From: an uncultured Romboutsia sp.
Lineage (GTDB): Bacteria > Bacillota > Clostridia > Peptostreptococcales > Peptostreptococcaceae
DNA length: 14,396 bases
Direction: 5' to 3'
Assembly (NCBI GenBank): GCA_937880075.1
Contig: CALFLM010000008.1
Span: 1-14,396, forward strand
The position numbers and the translations under genes are program-made. Positions 6,975 through 14,396 of the stretch are shown piece by piece; positions within the stretch are counted from its first letter, which is position 1; each line of letters begins with the position of its first letter. The notes beneath the pieces were generated by a model. The model had not been told where the DNA came from. It made no database searches and saw only the letters and a list, made by a program, of their open reading frames with translations.

Positions 6975-7649
6975 TTATATATTGTTAATTTGCCAATCAA
7001 TAGGCTTTTTACCTAATTCAACTAATATTTCATTTATTTTAGAGAAGTGCTTGCATCCCAAAAATCCTCTACTCGCAGATAATGGACTTGGATGAGGAGC
7101 TTCTAAAATATAATGTATACTAGTATCTATAAGTTCTGTTTTCTTCCTTGCATTTGCTCCCCATAAAACAAATATTACAGGATCTTTTCTTTCACTTAAT
7201 AATTCTATAATTCTATCAGTAAAAATCTCCCATCCTATTCCTTTATGAGAATTAGCCTCATGTGCTCTTACTGTTAATGCAGTATTAAGAAGTAATACTC
7301 CTTGAGCAGTCCAAGGTATCAGATATCCATTATTAGGTATAAAACACCCAATATCACTTTTTAATTCTTTATATATATTTAGTAGAGATGGAGGTATAGC
7401 TACATTAGGTTGTACCGAAAACGCCAATCCATGAGCTTGATTTTCACCATGATATGGATCTTGTCCTAATATTAATACTTTTGTATCTTTATAAGAGGTA
7501 CGCTTTAAAGCTTCAAATATATTATTCATATTAGGGTATATTATTTTAGTCCTATACTCTTTTTTTAGAAATTCTCTTAAACCTAAATAGTATGTTTTTT
7601 CAAATTCATCAGATAAAATATCATCCCAATCATTGCCTAGCTTGACCAT
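6975..7649 (-). CDS. ung: Uracil-DNA glycosylase, family 1
   Basis: Ung removes uracil from DNA, starting base-excision repair of deaminated cytosine and misincorporated dUMP. The 224-residue length is normal. The catalytic water-activating loop LGQDPYHG is at 61-68 (Asp64), the uracil-binding PPSLLNIYKEL region is at about 86-96, NTALTV at 122-127, and the DNA-intercalating HPSPLSASRGF loop at 186-196 carries the catalytic histidine. The start ATG has AAGGATG about 8 bases upstream. The gene begins 14 bases after the selB stop, so it is the last gene of the selA-selB-ung operon; I know of no functional link between Ung and selenium, so this looks like an incidental join. Confidence 0.95.
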   Translation of the reverse strand: MVKLGNDWDDILSDEFEKTYYLGLREFLKKEYRTKIIYPNMNNIFEALKRTSYKDTKVLILGQDPYHGENQAHGLAFSVQPNVAIPPSLLNIYKELKSDIGCFIPNNGYLIPWTAQGVLLLNTALTVRAHEANSHKGIGWEIFTDRIIELLSERKDPVIFVLWGANARKKTELIDTSIHYILEAPHPSPLSASRGFLGCKHFSKINEILVELGKKPIDWQINNI

Positions 7650-7663
7650 AGTAACACATCCTT

Positions 7664-9550
7664 TTATTTATTATATAAAGTCCTTTTATTATCATCTCTT
7701 TTTGTTATTTTATTTCTATCGAAATTTTCTAATATAATCATGCAATTTTTTCTACTTGAATTTAACATATCTCTATATTGCCCTAATGTTATCTCTCCAA
7801 ATTCTTCTAAATACTTTATTAGATCTTTCTTTGTTTCTTCATAAATTTCTTTATCCATTATATATGTATCATCTAATTTTTCTATATCTTTTCCTATCAT
7901 ATACTCTAAAACTTCTTCATAGTATTTATTTTCACATATGTCCTTTATATTTAATATAGTTAATACTTCAGACGATTTTAATTTTTTTTGTATGTTATCT
8001 TTTATTTCCTTTTGCTTATCATTTAATATTACTTCAAAATCATAAATTGATACTAAATTTTCATCTACCTTTATAATTTTTTCATTTTGTAATTTATCAA
8101 GTAGTGTATCCATTTCTTTGGTTTTAAATTTACTTTCAACCTTAGATCTTACTTCTTCCTTTAATATACCACTTCTAAGTCTATACTTTTTATGATAAGT
8201 ATTTAAAAGCTCTACTATTGATCTTTTTAAATTTTCATATTGATTTGTATGTACATATATATTATTGATGTTTACAACTTTATTTTCTTTTATCAACTTA
8301 TCTATAGCGTTTATAATAAGTTCTTCATTTTCTCCAGTATAACTCATTATATCTTTTAATGTTTTGTACGATTTTAAACTATTTTTAAAATATTCTTCTA
8401 GTATATCTTCAAGCTCTCCTTTTTCTTTTATTTTAAGAGAACTTATAACATTCTCATCAAACTTTTTGTGTTTTTTAGGCTTTGTATCTATAATAATTCC
8501 ACCACCTACAGTTTCAAGTGGTGAATAATTTCTAAGTACGAAACTGTCTAATTTTTTAGCTACTATACTCTCTTCTAATCTAAGCTGGGCATAACAACTT
8601 TCTCCAGGCTTAGTAATCTCTTTATCTAATGGAACTACCCTACAAAGTATTTCTCTAGCTCCATGATAAACTCTTAGTCTATCCCAGTGCTTTAAATTTT
8701 TATTAGTATGTTTAACTAAAGATAATTTAACATCTATCATCATAGATTCTTCTAAAGAATTTGGTGATGCTAAAACATCTCCTCTTTTTAATTCTTCAAC
8801 CTTTATATTAGCTATATTTATAGCTGTCCTTTGACCTGCATATGCAGTTTCAACACTTTGACCATGAACTTGTATACTTCTTATCTTAGTTTTTAAGTTG
8901 TTAGGATAAATAACTAAGTCATCATCTATACTTATTTTTCCTTCAAGTAATGTTCCTGTAACAACTGTACCAAATCCTTTTACAGAAAATACTCTATCTA
9001 TATTAAGCCGAGCTGGTGAATTTTCATTTTTATCATCTATATCATTGCTCATATCATCTATTTTTTTTATAAGATTACTTATTCCATTTCTTGATATAGA
9101 GTCTACTTCTACAATTTCTGCATTATCTAGGAAAGTACCTTTAGTTTTTTCTCTGATATCTTCCTTAACAAGCTCTATAAACTCATTATCAACAGTATCA
9201 CATTTTGTAAGTACTATAATTCCTTTTTTTACATTTAAAAAAGATAATATATCTAAATGTTCAACAGTCTGTGGCATAACACCTTCATCACTAGCTACTA
9301 CAAATAGCACAATATCTATACCAGCTGCTCCTGCTAACATATTTTTTATAAACTTTTCATGCCCTGGTACATCAACTATACCTGCCCTTTTATTGCTTGG
9401 TAAATCAAAATATGTAAATCCAAGATTTATAGATATTCCCCTTCTTTTTTCTTCTTCTAGGGTATCTGTATCTCTTCCTGTAAGCGCTTTTATTAAAGTT
9501 GTCTTTCCATGGTCTATATGACCTGCCGTTCCTATTATTACATTTTTCAT
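7664..9550 (-). CDS. selB: Selenocysteine-specific elongation factor SelB
   Basis: SelB is the EF-Tu-like GTPase that carries Sec-tRNA(Sec) to the ribosome and binds the SECIS hairpin through its C-terminal winged-helix domains. The 628-residue protein has the G1 loop GTAGHIDHGKTTL (7-19), G2 around RRGISINLGF (36-45), G3 DVPGHEKF (60-67) and G4 TKCD (115-118), followed by EF-Tu-like beta domains with FGTVVTGTLLEG near 193-204. After about residue 370 there are lysine-rich helical repeats compatible with the four winged helices. The start ATG has a strong AGGGGGC site and lies 23 bases after the selA stop, so they are co-transcribed. An obvious client is selD, which carries a UGA and hairpin at its 5' end. 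Confidence 0.95.
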   Translation of the reverse strand: MKNVIIGTAGHIDHGKTTLIKALTGRDTDTLEEEKRRGISINLGFTYFDLPSNKRAGIVDVPGHEKFIKNMLAGAAGIDIVLFVVASDEGVMPQTVEHLDILSFLNVKKGIIVLTKCDTVDNEFIELVKEDIREKTKGTFLDNAEIVEVDSISRNGISNLIKKIDDMSNDIDDKNENSPARLNIDRVFSVKGFGTVVTGTLLEGKISIDDDLVIYPNNLKTKIRSIQVHGQSVETAYAGQRTAINIANIKVEELKRGDVLASPNSLEESMMIDVKLSLVKHTNKNLKHWDRLRVYHGAREILCRVVPLDKEITKPGESCYAQLRLEESIVAKKLDSFVLRNYSPLETVGGGIIIDTKPKKHKKFDENVISSLKIKEKGELEDILEEYFKNSLKSYKTLKDIMSYTGENEELIINAIDKLIKENKVVNINNIYVHTNQYENLKRSIVELLNTYHKKYRLRSGILKEEVRSKVESKFKTKEMDTLLDKLQNEKIIKVDENLVSIYDFEVILNDKQKEIKDNIQKKLKSSEVLTILNIKDICENKYYEEVLEYMIGKDIEKLDDTYIMDKEIYEETKKDLIKYLEEFGEITLGQYRDMLNSSRKNCMIILENFDRNKITKRDDNKRTLYNK

Positions 9551-9573
9551 ATACTGCCCCCTAGTTAAAGTTA

Positions 9574-10974
9574 TTAATTTAAAGCTTTTTGTAGCTCCTT
9601 AGCTATAATTTCAAATTCTTCTTCAAATATGGTTCTTACATCTAATATATATTTATTATCATATATTCTTGCTATTATATGTGAATTACTTAATCTCAAT
9701 TTCTTCTCTAAAGATGACACACTAATATTTTTAGGAGTTATCGCTACTACTTTTGTTTTTATTGTTTCTAATGGCATAGAACCTCCACCTACTTGAGATA
9801 ATCCATCTTCTATAAAAACATTAGCATCTATATTTTTATCAATTATTTTATCATATAAACTCTTAGCTTTTTTATCTAACTCCCATATCTTATAAGTTAA
9901 CATTCTAAGAGTAGGTATTTCCTTTATTGCTTTTTCTTCATCTAAATACATTCTAAGAGTAGCCTCAAGTGCACAAATAGTAAGTTTATCAACCCTTAGA
10001 GCTCTCGTAAGCTGATTTTTTTTCATTTTATCTATGTACTCTTTTTTACCAACTATTATACCCGCCTGAGGACCTCCAAGCATTTTATCTCCACTAAATG
10101 TAACTATATCTGCTCCATTTTTTAAAGAGTCTAATACTGTTGGTTCATAAGATAATCCATATTTAGATAAATCTATAAATACTCCGCTACCTAAGTCTTC
10201 TATAACAGGCAAATTATATTTTTTACCTAGCTTTTTTAATTCCTTTATTTCAACACTTTCTGTAAATCCTAATATTTTATAATTGCTAGTATGAACCTTC
10301 ATTAAGACACCCGTTTCTTCATTTATAGCTTCCTCGTAGTCATTTAAATGGGTTTTATTTGTAGCACCTACATCTACTAGTTTAGCTCCACTAAGCTCCA
10401 TTATACTTGGTATTCTAAAAGAACCTCCAACTTCAACAAGCTCTCCTCTTGAAACTATTGCTTCCTTACTTTTTGCTAAAGTACTTAAAACAAGAAGAAC
10501 TGCTGCTGCGTTATTATTAACTACTAAAACATCTTCTGCATTTGTAATTCTTTTTATAGTTTCAGTTAAATGAGAGTATCTAGAACCTCTTTCACCTTTG
10601 TCTATATTATATTCTAAATTAGAATATCTAAATGCTGTATTTAGTACTTCATTTTTTATACTTTCACTAAGCAAAGATCTACCTAAATTAGTATGTATAA
10701 CCACACCAGTAGCATTTATAACTTTTTTTAAAGATAATTCATATTTTAACCTAACTATATATATTGCATCATTTACTATGTCATCAATAGAAATATCAAA
10801 ATCATATATATTTTCTTTTAAATTTATTATACTTTTTCTGTTTATATCTATAGCTTCTCTAATACCTTCTATTACTAAATCTCTAGGGTATTCAGATATA
10901 ATATTTATTATTTTACTATCTCCTAAAACCTCATCTACTGAAGGCAATTTAGAAAATAACTTTCTCTTATCCAA
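9574..10974 (-). CDS. selA: L-seryl-tRNA(Sec) selenium transferase SelA
   Basis: SelA is the PLP-dependent, usually decameric enzyme that replaces the hydroxyl of Ser-tRNA(Sec) with selenium from selenophosphate. It opens with LPSVDEVL. INATGVVIHTNLGRSLLS (about 86-103) and the PLP-binding VTFSGDKMLGGPQAG follow, with the Schiff-base lysine at residue 297. Length is 466 residues, normal for the family. I prefer the TTG at 10974 as start, because AAAGAGTG lies 6 bases before it and the protein then begins MDKRKLFSKL. A GTG at 10983 (three residues longer) directly abuts the purine run and is less likely. It heads the selA-selB-ung operon, 143-152 bases after selD with a hairpin between. Confidence 0.94.
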   Translation of the reverse strand: MDKRKLFSKLPSVDEVLGDSKIINIISEYPRDLVIEGIREAIDINRKSIINLKENIYDFDISIDDIVNDAIYIVRLKYELSLKKVINATGVVIHTNLGRSLLSESIKNEVLNTAFRYSNLEYNIDKGERGSRYSHLTETIKRITNAEDVLVVNNNAAAVLLVLSTLAKSKEAIVSRGELVEVGGSFRIPSIMELSGAKLVDVGATNKTHLNDYEEAINEETGVLMKVHTSNYKILGFTESVEIKELKKLGKKYNLPVIEDLGSGVFIDLSKYGLSYEPTVLDSLKNGADIVTFSGDKMLGGPQAGIIVGKKEYIDKMKKNQLTRALRVDKLTICALEATLRMYLDEEKAIKEIPTLRMLTYKIWELDKKAKSLYDKIIDKNIDANVFIEDGLSQVGGGSMPLETIKTKVVAITPKNISVSSLEKKLRLSNSHIIARIYDNKYILDVRTIFEEEFEIIAKELQKALN

Positions 10975-11035
10975 TATAATCACTCTTTCTATTTTTTTAT
11001 TTATAATATATATTTTATAATTTACCTATACAATT

Positions 11036-11081
11036 AATAAGTTAAACCAAATTTAATAGATTAAATTTAATTTAACTTATT
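11036..11081. repeat. Interrupted 46-base inverted repeat between selD and selA
   Basis: AATAAGTTAAA (11036-11046) pairs with TTTAACTTATT (11071-11081), and AAATTTAAT (11049-11057) pairs with ATTAAATTT (11060-11068). A two-base mismatch (CC opposite AA) separates the two stems and a two-base loop closes the hairpin. It is made almost wholly of A and T. It could be a weak terminator, a binding site, or an element in the leader of selA. Confidence 0.5.
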
Positions 11082-11118
11082 TTCTATTTATAGAATATAT
11101 CAACTTAATATATAAAAA

Positions 11119-11139
11119 TACGGTTATTATATAACCGTA
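11119..11139 (-). terminator. Terminator of selD
   Basis: TACGGTTAT (11119-11127) and ATAACCGTA (11131-11139) form a 9-bp stem with a 3-base loop. On the minus strand TTTTTATATATT follows. The stem includes the last codons and stop of selD. Confidence 0.7.
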
Positions 11140-12167
11140 ATGTATTTATCCTCTTTATTTTTTACACTTCCTATTATTTTTGCTTCTATTGATCCATTTG
11201 CTTTCATATCTTCAACTAACTTATATGCTAATTCTTCTTTTACTGATATTAAAAGCCCTCCTGATGTTTGCGGGTCATATAAAATATCTTCTATTGCTGT
11301 ATCAACATCTATTATATTTACATCTTTTGAAATATACTCTTTATTTTTATACATTCCAGCTGGAATAATTCCCATATTTGCCATATCAATAGCTCCATCT
11401 ATTATAGGCACATCTTTAGAATTTATTTCAATACTAACATTTGAGGCTTTAGCCATTTCTAAAGCATGACCAAGTAAACCAAATCCAGTTATGTCTGTTA
11501 CAGAATTCACTTTTATATAGTCAAAACTCTTAGCTGCATATTTATTTAAATGCACCATAACTTCTATAACCTTATCAGAAATTTCTTTTGAAACAAGTTT
11601 TTCTTTCATAGCTGTATTTAATATACCTACACCTATAGGCTTTGTTAGAATTAATTTATCACCAACTCTAGATGTTGCATTTGACAATACTTTTTGTGGA
11701 TGAACGACTCCTGATACAGAAAGGCCATATTTAGGCTCTTTATCATCTACAGTATGACCTCCTACTAAAAGAGCGCCACTTTCTTTAACTTTATCAAATC
11801 CACCTTTTAAAATTTCTGCTAATATATTCATATCATGACATGATGGAAAACACACTATATTCATTGCAACTATAGGCTTTCCTCCCATAGCATATACATC
11901 TGACAATGAATTAGAAGCTGCTATCTGTCCAAATATATAAGGATCATCTATCATTGGAGTAAAAAAGTCTAAAGTTTGAATTAATGCTGTTTCATCATTT
12001 AATTTATAAACTGCTGCATCATCTGCAGTATCTAAACCGACTAGCAAATTATTGTTATTTTCATTTTTAGGAAGTTGTGATAATACTGAAGCCAGAACCT
12101 CTGGCCCAATTTTGGCCGCTCAACCACCTGATGTTGTCATTTCTGTTAGTCTTTTTAATTTTTCCAC
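11127..12167 (-). CDS. selD: Selenide, water dikinase (selenophosphate synthetase), a selenoprotein with in-frame UGA
   Basis: SelD uses ATP and selenide to make selenophosphate, the selenium donor for SelA. The open frame from 12047 lacks the first 40 residues, which are recovered by reading through a TGA at 12122-12120. Translation begins at a GTG at 12167 with GGAGAGG 5 bases upstream, giving MEKLKRLTEMTTSGG-U-AAKIGPEV. The UGA is codon 16, where E. coli SelD has catalytic Cys17, and the essential lysine follows at 19. A SECIS hairpin lies just after the UGA. Further family motifs are GLDTADDAAVY (about 44-54), VGGHTVDD (135-142), VTDITGFGLLGHALEM and DPQTSGGLL. The total of 346 residues is the normal length. 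The gene depends on selA, selB and selC for its own translation. Automated callers will truncate it at 12047. Confidence 0.95.
12091..12122 (-). promoter_or_regulatory. Selenocysteine UGA codon and bacterial SECIS hairpin of selD
   Basis: The UGA is at 12122-12120. After 14 bases the mRNA forms a perfect 6-bp stem GCCAGA/UCUGGC (12105-12091) around GGU, which can also be drawn as a 5-bp stem with loop AGGUU. Bacterial SECIS elements need a short hairpin at this distance with GU in the apical loop for SelB contact, as in E. coli fdhF. The stretch is unusually GC-rich for this genome (codons GCG GCC just after the UGA), which fits RNA-structure constraint. Confidence 0.85.
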
Positions 12168-12256
12168 TATTACCTCTCCTCTCCCTAATTTATACACTAC
12201 TTATAATAACATATTTTTTATACTTTATTAGAAATATTTCTCATCATTATAATCTA

Positions 12257-12913
12257 TTACTCTATACTTATTAGAGTTTTTAATTCTTCATATTTTTTAT
12301 CACCTATACCATTTACATTTTTTATTTCCTCTATTGAGTTAAATTTTCCTTTCTCTTCTCTATAGTTTATTATTTTATTAGCAGTAGCTTCTCCAACGCC
12401 TGGAAGTGCATCTAATTCTTGTACACTTGCTGTATTTATATTTATTAAATTATTTTTATTATTTAAATCACTTTCTATATCATTTTCAAATGTTTCATTA
12501 TTATAACTTTCTAAATTATTACCTATTTTAGGTATTATATAATGAGATTCATCTTTAAGTTTCATTGCTAAATTCACTTTATTCAAATCTGCATTTTCTG
12601 TGGTTCCACCTAGTTCATTAACTGCATCAGATAATCTTTTTTCAGCTTCTATAGTAACAACTCCAGGATTTTTTACCTCACCACTAATAAATACAGTTAT
12701 AGTTTTTTTATTTGTATTTTCTATTTTTATCTGTTCTTTTCCTTGGTTATCTTTTTCATCAGATAGATTATTAGGTACAGATTCTTTTTCACCAACATCA
12801 CTTTGACTAACTATATAAACATTATCTTTTATATCTAAATTTTTGTTATCTATTATTTTATATATACTAAATAGTAATATCAGTGTAAATATTATTATTT
12901 TCCATTTTTTCAT
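12257..12913 (-). CDS. comEA: ComEA-type competence DNA-binding protein (SLBB + helix-hairpin-helix)
   Basis: ComEA is the membrane-anchored receptor that binds double-stranded DNA outside the cell and hands it to ComEC. The 218-residue protein has an N-terminal membrane anchor (about 4-20), a charged linker (about 22-70), an SLBB domain starting ITVFISGEVKNPGVV (about 72-86), a second linker, and a C-terminal helix-hairpin-helix DNA-binding domain (155-218) with ININTASVQELDALPGVGEA and NVNGIGDKKYEEL. I placed the start at the ATG at 12913, 8 bases after AGAGG; a GTG at 12922 is in frame but lies inside that region. It is divergent from dacF and about 90 bases upstream of selD on the same strand, without a convincing terminator between, so partial read-through into selD is possible. 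ComEC lies 10 kb away. Confidence 0.9.
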   Translation of the reverse strand: MKKWKIIIFTLILLFSIYKIIDNKNLDIKDNVYIVSQSDVGEKESVPNNLSDEKDNQGKEQIKIENTNKKTITVFISGEVKNPGVVTIEAEKRLSDAVNELGGTTENADLNKVNLAMKLKDESHYIIPKIGNNLESYNNETFENDIESDLNNKNNLININTASVQELDALPGVGEATANKIINYREEKGKFNSIEEIKNVNGIGDKKYEELKTLISIE

Positions 12914-12933
12914 TTTTATCACCTCTCTATATT

Positions 12934-12961
12934 TTGATTATTGACCAAAATATGTTATACT
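12934..12961 (+). promoter_or_regulatory. Candidate promoter of dacF
   Basis: TTGATT (12934-12939) and TATACT (12956-12961) are separated by 16 bases, and TGT before the -10 box gives an extended -10 motif. The start codon is 33 bases further on. The divergent comEA promoter must share the same 80-base interval, but I cannot place it with confidence. Confidence 0.55.
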
Positions 12962-12993
12962 AAAATGTAATATTTTATTTTGGAGGTTATTTC

Positions 12994-14307
12994 ATGAAAA
13001 AATTTTTTTCATTTGTACTTACACTTCTTATAACCTTATTGCCCGTTTTTAATACAAACAATTTATTATTTGCAGATAGTGACCCAAACTTAACTGCTGA
13101 ATATGCAGTATTAATGGAATACGAAACAGGACAAGTTTTATATAGTAAAAATGGTTATAGCAAGATTTATCCAGCTTCAACTACTAAAGCATGGACAGCT
13201 TATATCGTTTTAAAACATGTTAAAGATTTAAATCAAGTAGTTGAGATAAAAGATTTACCTATTGTTGATGGGTCAAGTATGTACCTAAAAGAAGGTGAAG
13301 CATTTACAGTAAAAGAACTATTAGATGCATTACTAATTCACTCATCTAATGATGTAGCTATGGTTTTAGCTAAATATGTAGGTGGCTCTGTAGAAAACTT
13401 TGTAAATATTATGAATAATGAAGCTAAAGCTATAGGGGCTAAAAATACTCATTTTAATAATCCTCATGGATTGCCAGATGAAAACCACTATACTACAGCT
13501 TACGATATGGCTCTTATGGCTAGAAAGGCTATGGATAATGAGATATTTAGAGATATAGTTAAAACTAAATATGTTAAATACCCTGCTACAGAAGCTTATC
13601 CTTATGAAAGATACTTTGAAAACACTAATCAATTTTTAACATCAAAATCTAAAATGGAATATAAAGGTCAACAAGTAGATATTAAGTATGATGTTGTAGA
13701 TGGTATAAAAACAGGATATACTGATGCTGCAGGAAAATGTCTTTTATCTACTGGCGTTAAGAATAATATAAGAGTTATTTCTGCGGTTTTTAAGTCTACT
13801 GTTAATGATTTATATCTTGATTCTAGAACTTTGCTAGATTATGGTTTTGATAATTTCTATATTGATACAATTGTTGACAGAGATAAGCTTACAAAAGATA
13901 AAAAAATATTTTTAAGTAAAGAAAAAAAATTAACTTATCAACCAAAAACTAATTACAACGTTACATTACATAACAATAGCAAAGCTGATGATTATTCAAT
14001 AAAAACTAAATTAGATGATGTTAAGTTACCTATAAAAAAAGGGGATAAAGTAGGTACTTTAGATATTTATAAAAACAAAAAACTAGAAAAGAGCATTGAT
14101 TTAATTGCTAAAAATGATGTAACCAGTATGTTTACTTTTAATAAAGGAAATAAGCTTTTCTACAATATGTTAAAAATACTTTTAATTATAGCTATATTAA
14201 TTTTTATAGTATGTGTTATACGTAAAGGTAAGAAGAAAAAAAAGAGTAATCTATTCTCTAGAAAGAGAAGTGTTTATTCTAGAAAGAGAAAACATAGAAA
14301 ATATTAA
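12994..14307 (+). CDS. dacF: D-alanyl-D-alanine carboxypeptidase, PBP5/DacF family (serine-type, S11)
   Basis: This penicillin-binding protein trims the terminal D-Ala from peptidoglycan pentapeptides, limiting cross-linking. The 437-residue product has a signal peptide (about 1-27, ending LLFA), the active-site tetrad STTK (Ser62, Lys65), the SSN motif (117-119) and the KTG motif (239-241), all in the expected order. The C-terminal PBP5-type beta domain covers about 285-375. A membrane helix at about 388-409 is followed by a very basic tail with two SRKR repeats. PBP5-type enzymes usually end in an amphipathic helix instead of a full helix with a long basic tail. GGAGG lies 7 bases before the ATG. 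The name dacF rests on family and remembered synteny with C. difficile; a sporulation role is not shown by the sequence. Confidence 0.9.
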   Translation: MKKFFSFVLTLLITLLPVFNTNNLLFADSDPNLTAEYAVLMEYETGQVLYSKNGYSKIYPASTTKAWTAYIVLKHVKDLNQVVEIKDLPIVDGSSMYLKEGEAFTVKELLDALLIHSSNDVAMVLAKYVGGSVENFVNIMNNEAKAIGAKNTHFNNPHGLPDENHYTTAYDMALMARKAMDNEIFRDIVKTKYVKYPATEAYPYERYFENTNQFLTSKSKMEYKGQQVDIKYDVVDGIKTGYTDAAGKCLLSTGVKNNIRVISAVFKSTVNDLYLDSRTLLDYGFDNFYIDTIVDRDKLTKDKKIFLSKEKKLTYQPKTNYNVTLHNNSKADDYSIKTKLDDVKLPIKKGDKVGTLDIYKNKKLEKSIDLIAKNDVTSMFTFNKGNKLFYNMLKILLIIAILIFIVCVIRKGKKKKKSNLFSRKRSVYSRKRKHRKY

Positions 14308-14330
14308 AAACTATTAATCAATAACTCAGA

Positions 14331-14396
14331 GGGGCTGTCGCATTAAGATTAAATAATACAATATATAGTTATGCATAATTTGAATTAGCACAACAT
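14331..14396. mobile_element. Possible insertion-element end downstream of dacF
   Basis: The motif GGGGCTGTCGCATTAAG, starting at 14331, looks like the terminal inverted repeat of IS1182-like elements as I remember them. Only 66 bases are visible and neither transposase nor the second end is in the window. It could also be a small non-coding repeat. Confidence 0.3.

Noticed and set aside
9045..9521. 158-codon plus-strand open frame inside selB.
   Set aside because: It is antisense to the conserved GTPase domain, is hydrophobic low-complexity in character, and has no supporting family motif; it is a shadow of selB codon use.
10598..11020. 140-codon plus-strand frame opposite the start of selA.
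   Set aside because: It covers conserved SelA coding sequence on the other strand and shows only AT-driven hydrophobic residues.
12168..12256. Possible terminator and separate promoter between comEA and selD.
   Set aside because: Only a 12-base AGAAATATTTCT dyad is present and no box pair with good spacing stands out in the AT-rich DNA.
14257..14290. Direct repeat of TCTAGAAAGAGAA, 21 bases apart, at the end of dacF.
   Set aside because: It encodes the repeated SRKR of the basic tail; a small in-frame duplication is enough to explain it.

Overview
The window is chromosomal DNA from a very AT-rich low-GC Gram-positive anaerobe. AT-rich codons, strong GGAGG-type ribosome binding sites and the gene content point to Clostridia, most likely Peptostreptococcaceae (Clostridioides/Romboutsia/Paeniclostridium type). 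From memory, C. difficile has a similar dacF - comEA - selD - selA - selB run. The genus is an inference, not a measurement. No phage, CRISPR or defence genes are visible.

Layout. Positions 1-1667 (minus): a ComEC-type DNA uptake channel without its usual C-terminal hydrolase domain, overlapping the start of holA (DNA polymerase III delta), which runs off the left edge. Positions 1752-3818 (minus): an Eis-like GNAT acetyltransferase preceded by a DUF2156 gene broken by a one-base frameshift. Positions 4021-4866 (plus): a secreted or anchored metallo-beta-lactamase-fold hydrolase of the kind fused to the end of full-length ComEC. It converges on tcdA (4874-5584, minus) through a shared palindromic terminator. 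Positions 5676-5772 (minus): selC, the selenocysteine tRNA. Positions 5881-6744 (minus): a G5/3D-domain cell-wall protein. Positions 6975-10974 (minus): a selA-selB-ung operon. Positions 11127-12167 (minus): selD, itself a selenoprotein with an in-frame UGA at codon 16 and a SECIS hairpin just after it. Positions 12257-12913 (minus): comEA. Positions 12994-14307 (plus): a DacF/PBP5-type D-Ala-D-Ala carboxypeptidase. The last 66 bases may begin an insertion element.

How it fits together. SelD makes selenophosphate, SelA converts Ser-tRNA(Sec) to Sec-tRNA(Sec) on the selC tRNA, and SelB delivers it to UGA codons marked by SECIS hairpins. All four dedicated genes lie within 6.5 kb on one strand, and SelD needs the pathway to be translated in full. 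ComEA, ComEC and the free hydrolase are parts of a DNA uptake apparatus, with the usual ComEC split into two genes. The 3D protein and the carboxypeptidase act on peptidoglycan.

Several terminator stems overlap the stop codons of their genes, so intergenic spaces are tight. No gene-free stretch exceeds 300 bases. I see no undescribed multi-gene system. The points most worth attention are the recoded selD start, the split comEC, the shared terminator that gives two convergent proteins the same C-terminus, and the frameshifted DUF2156 gene.
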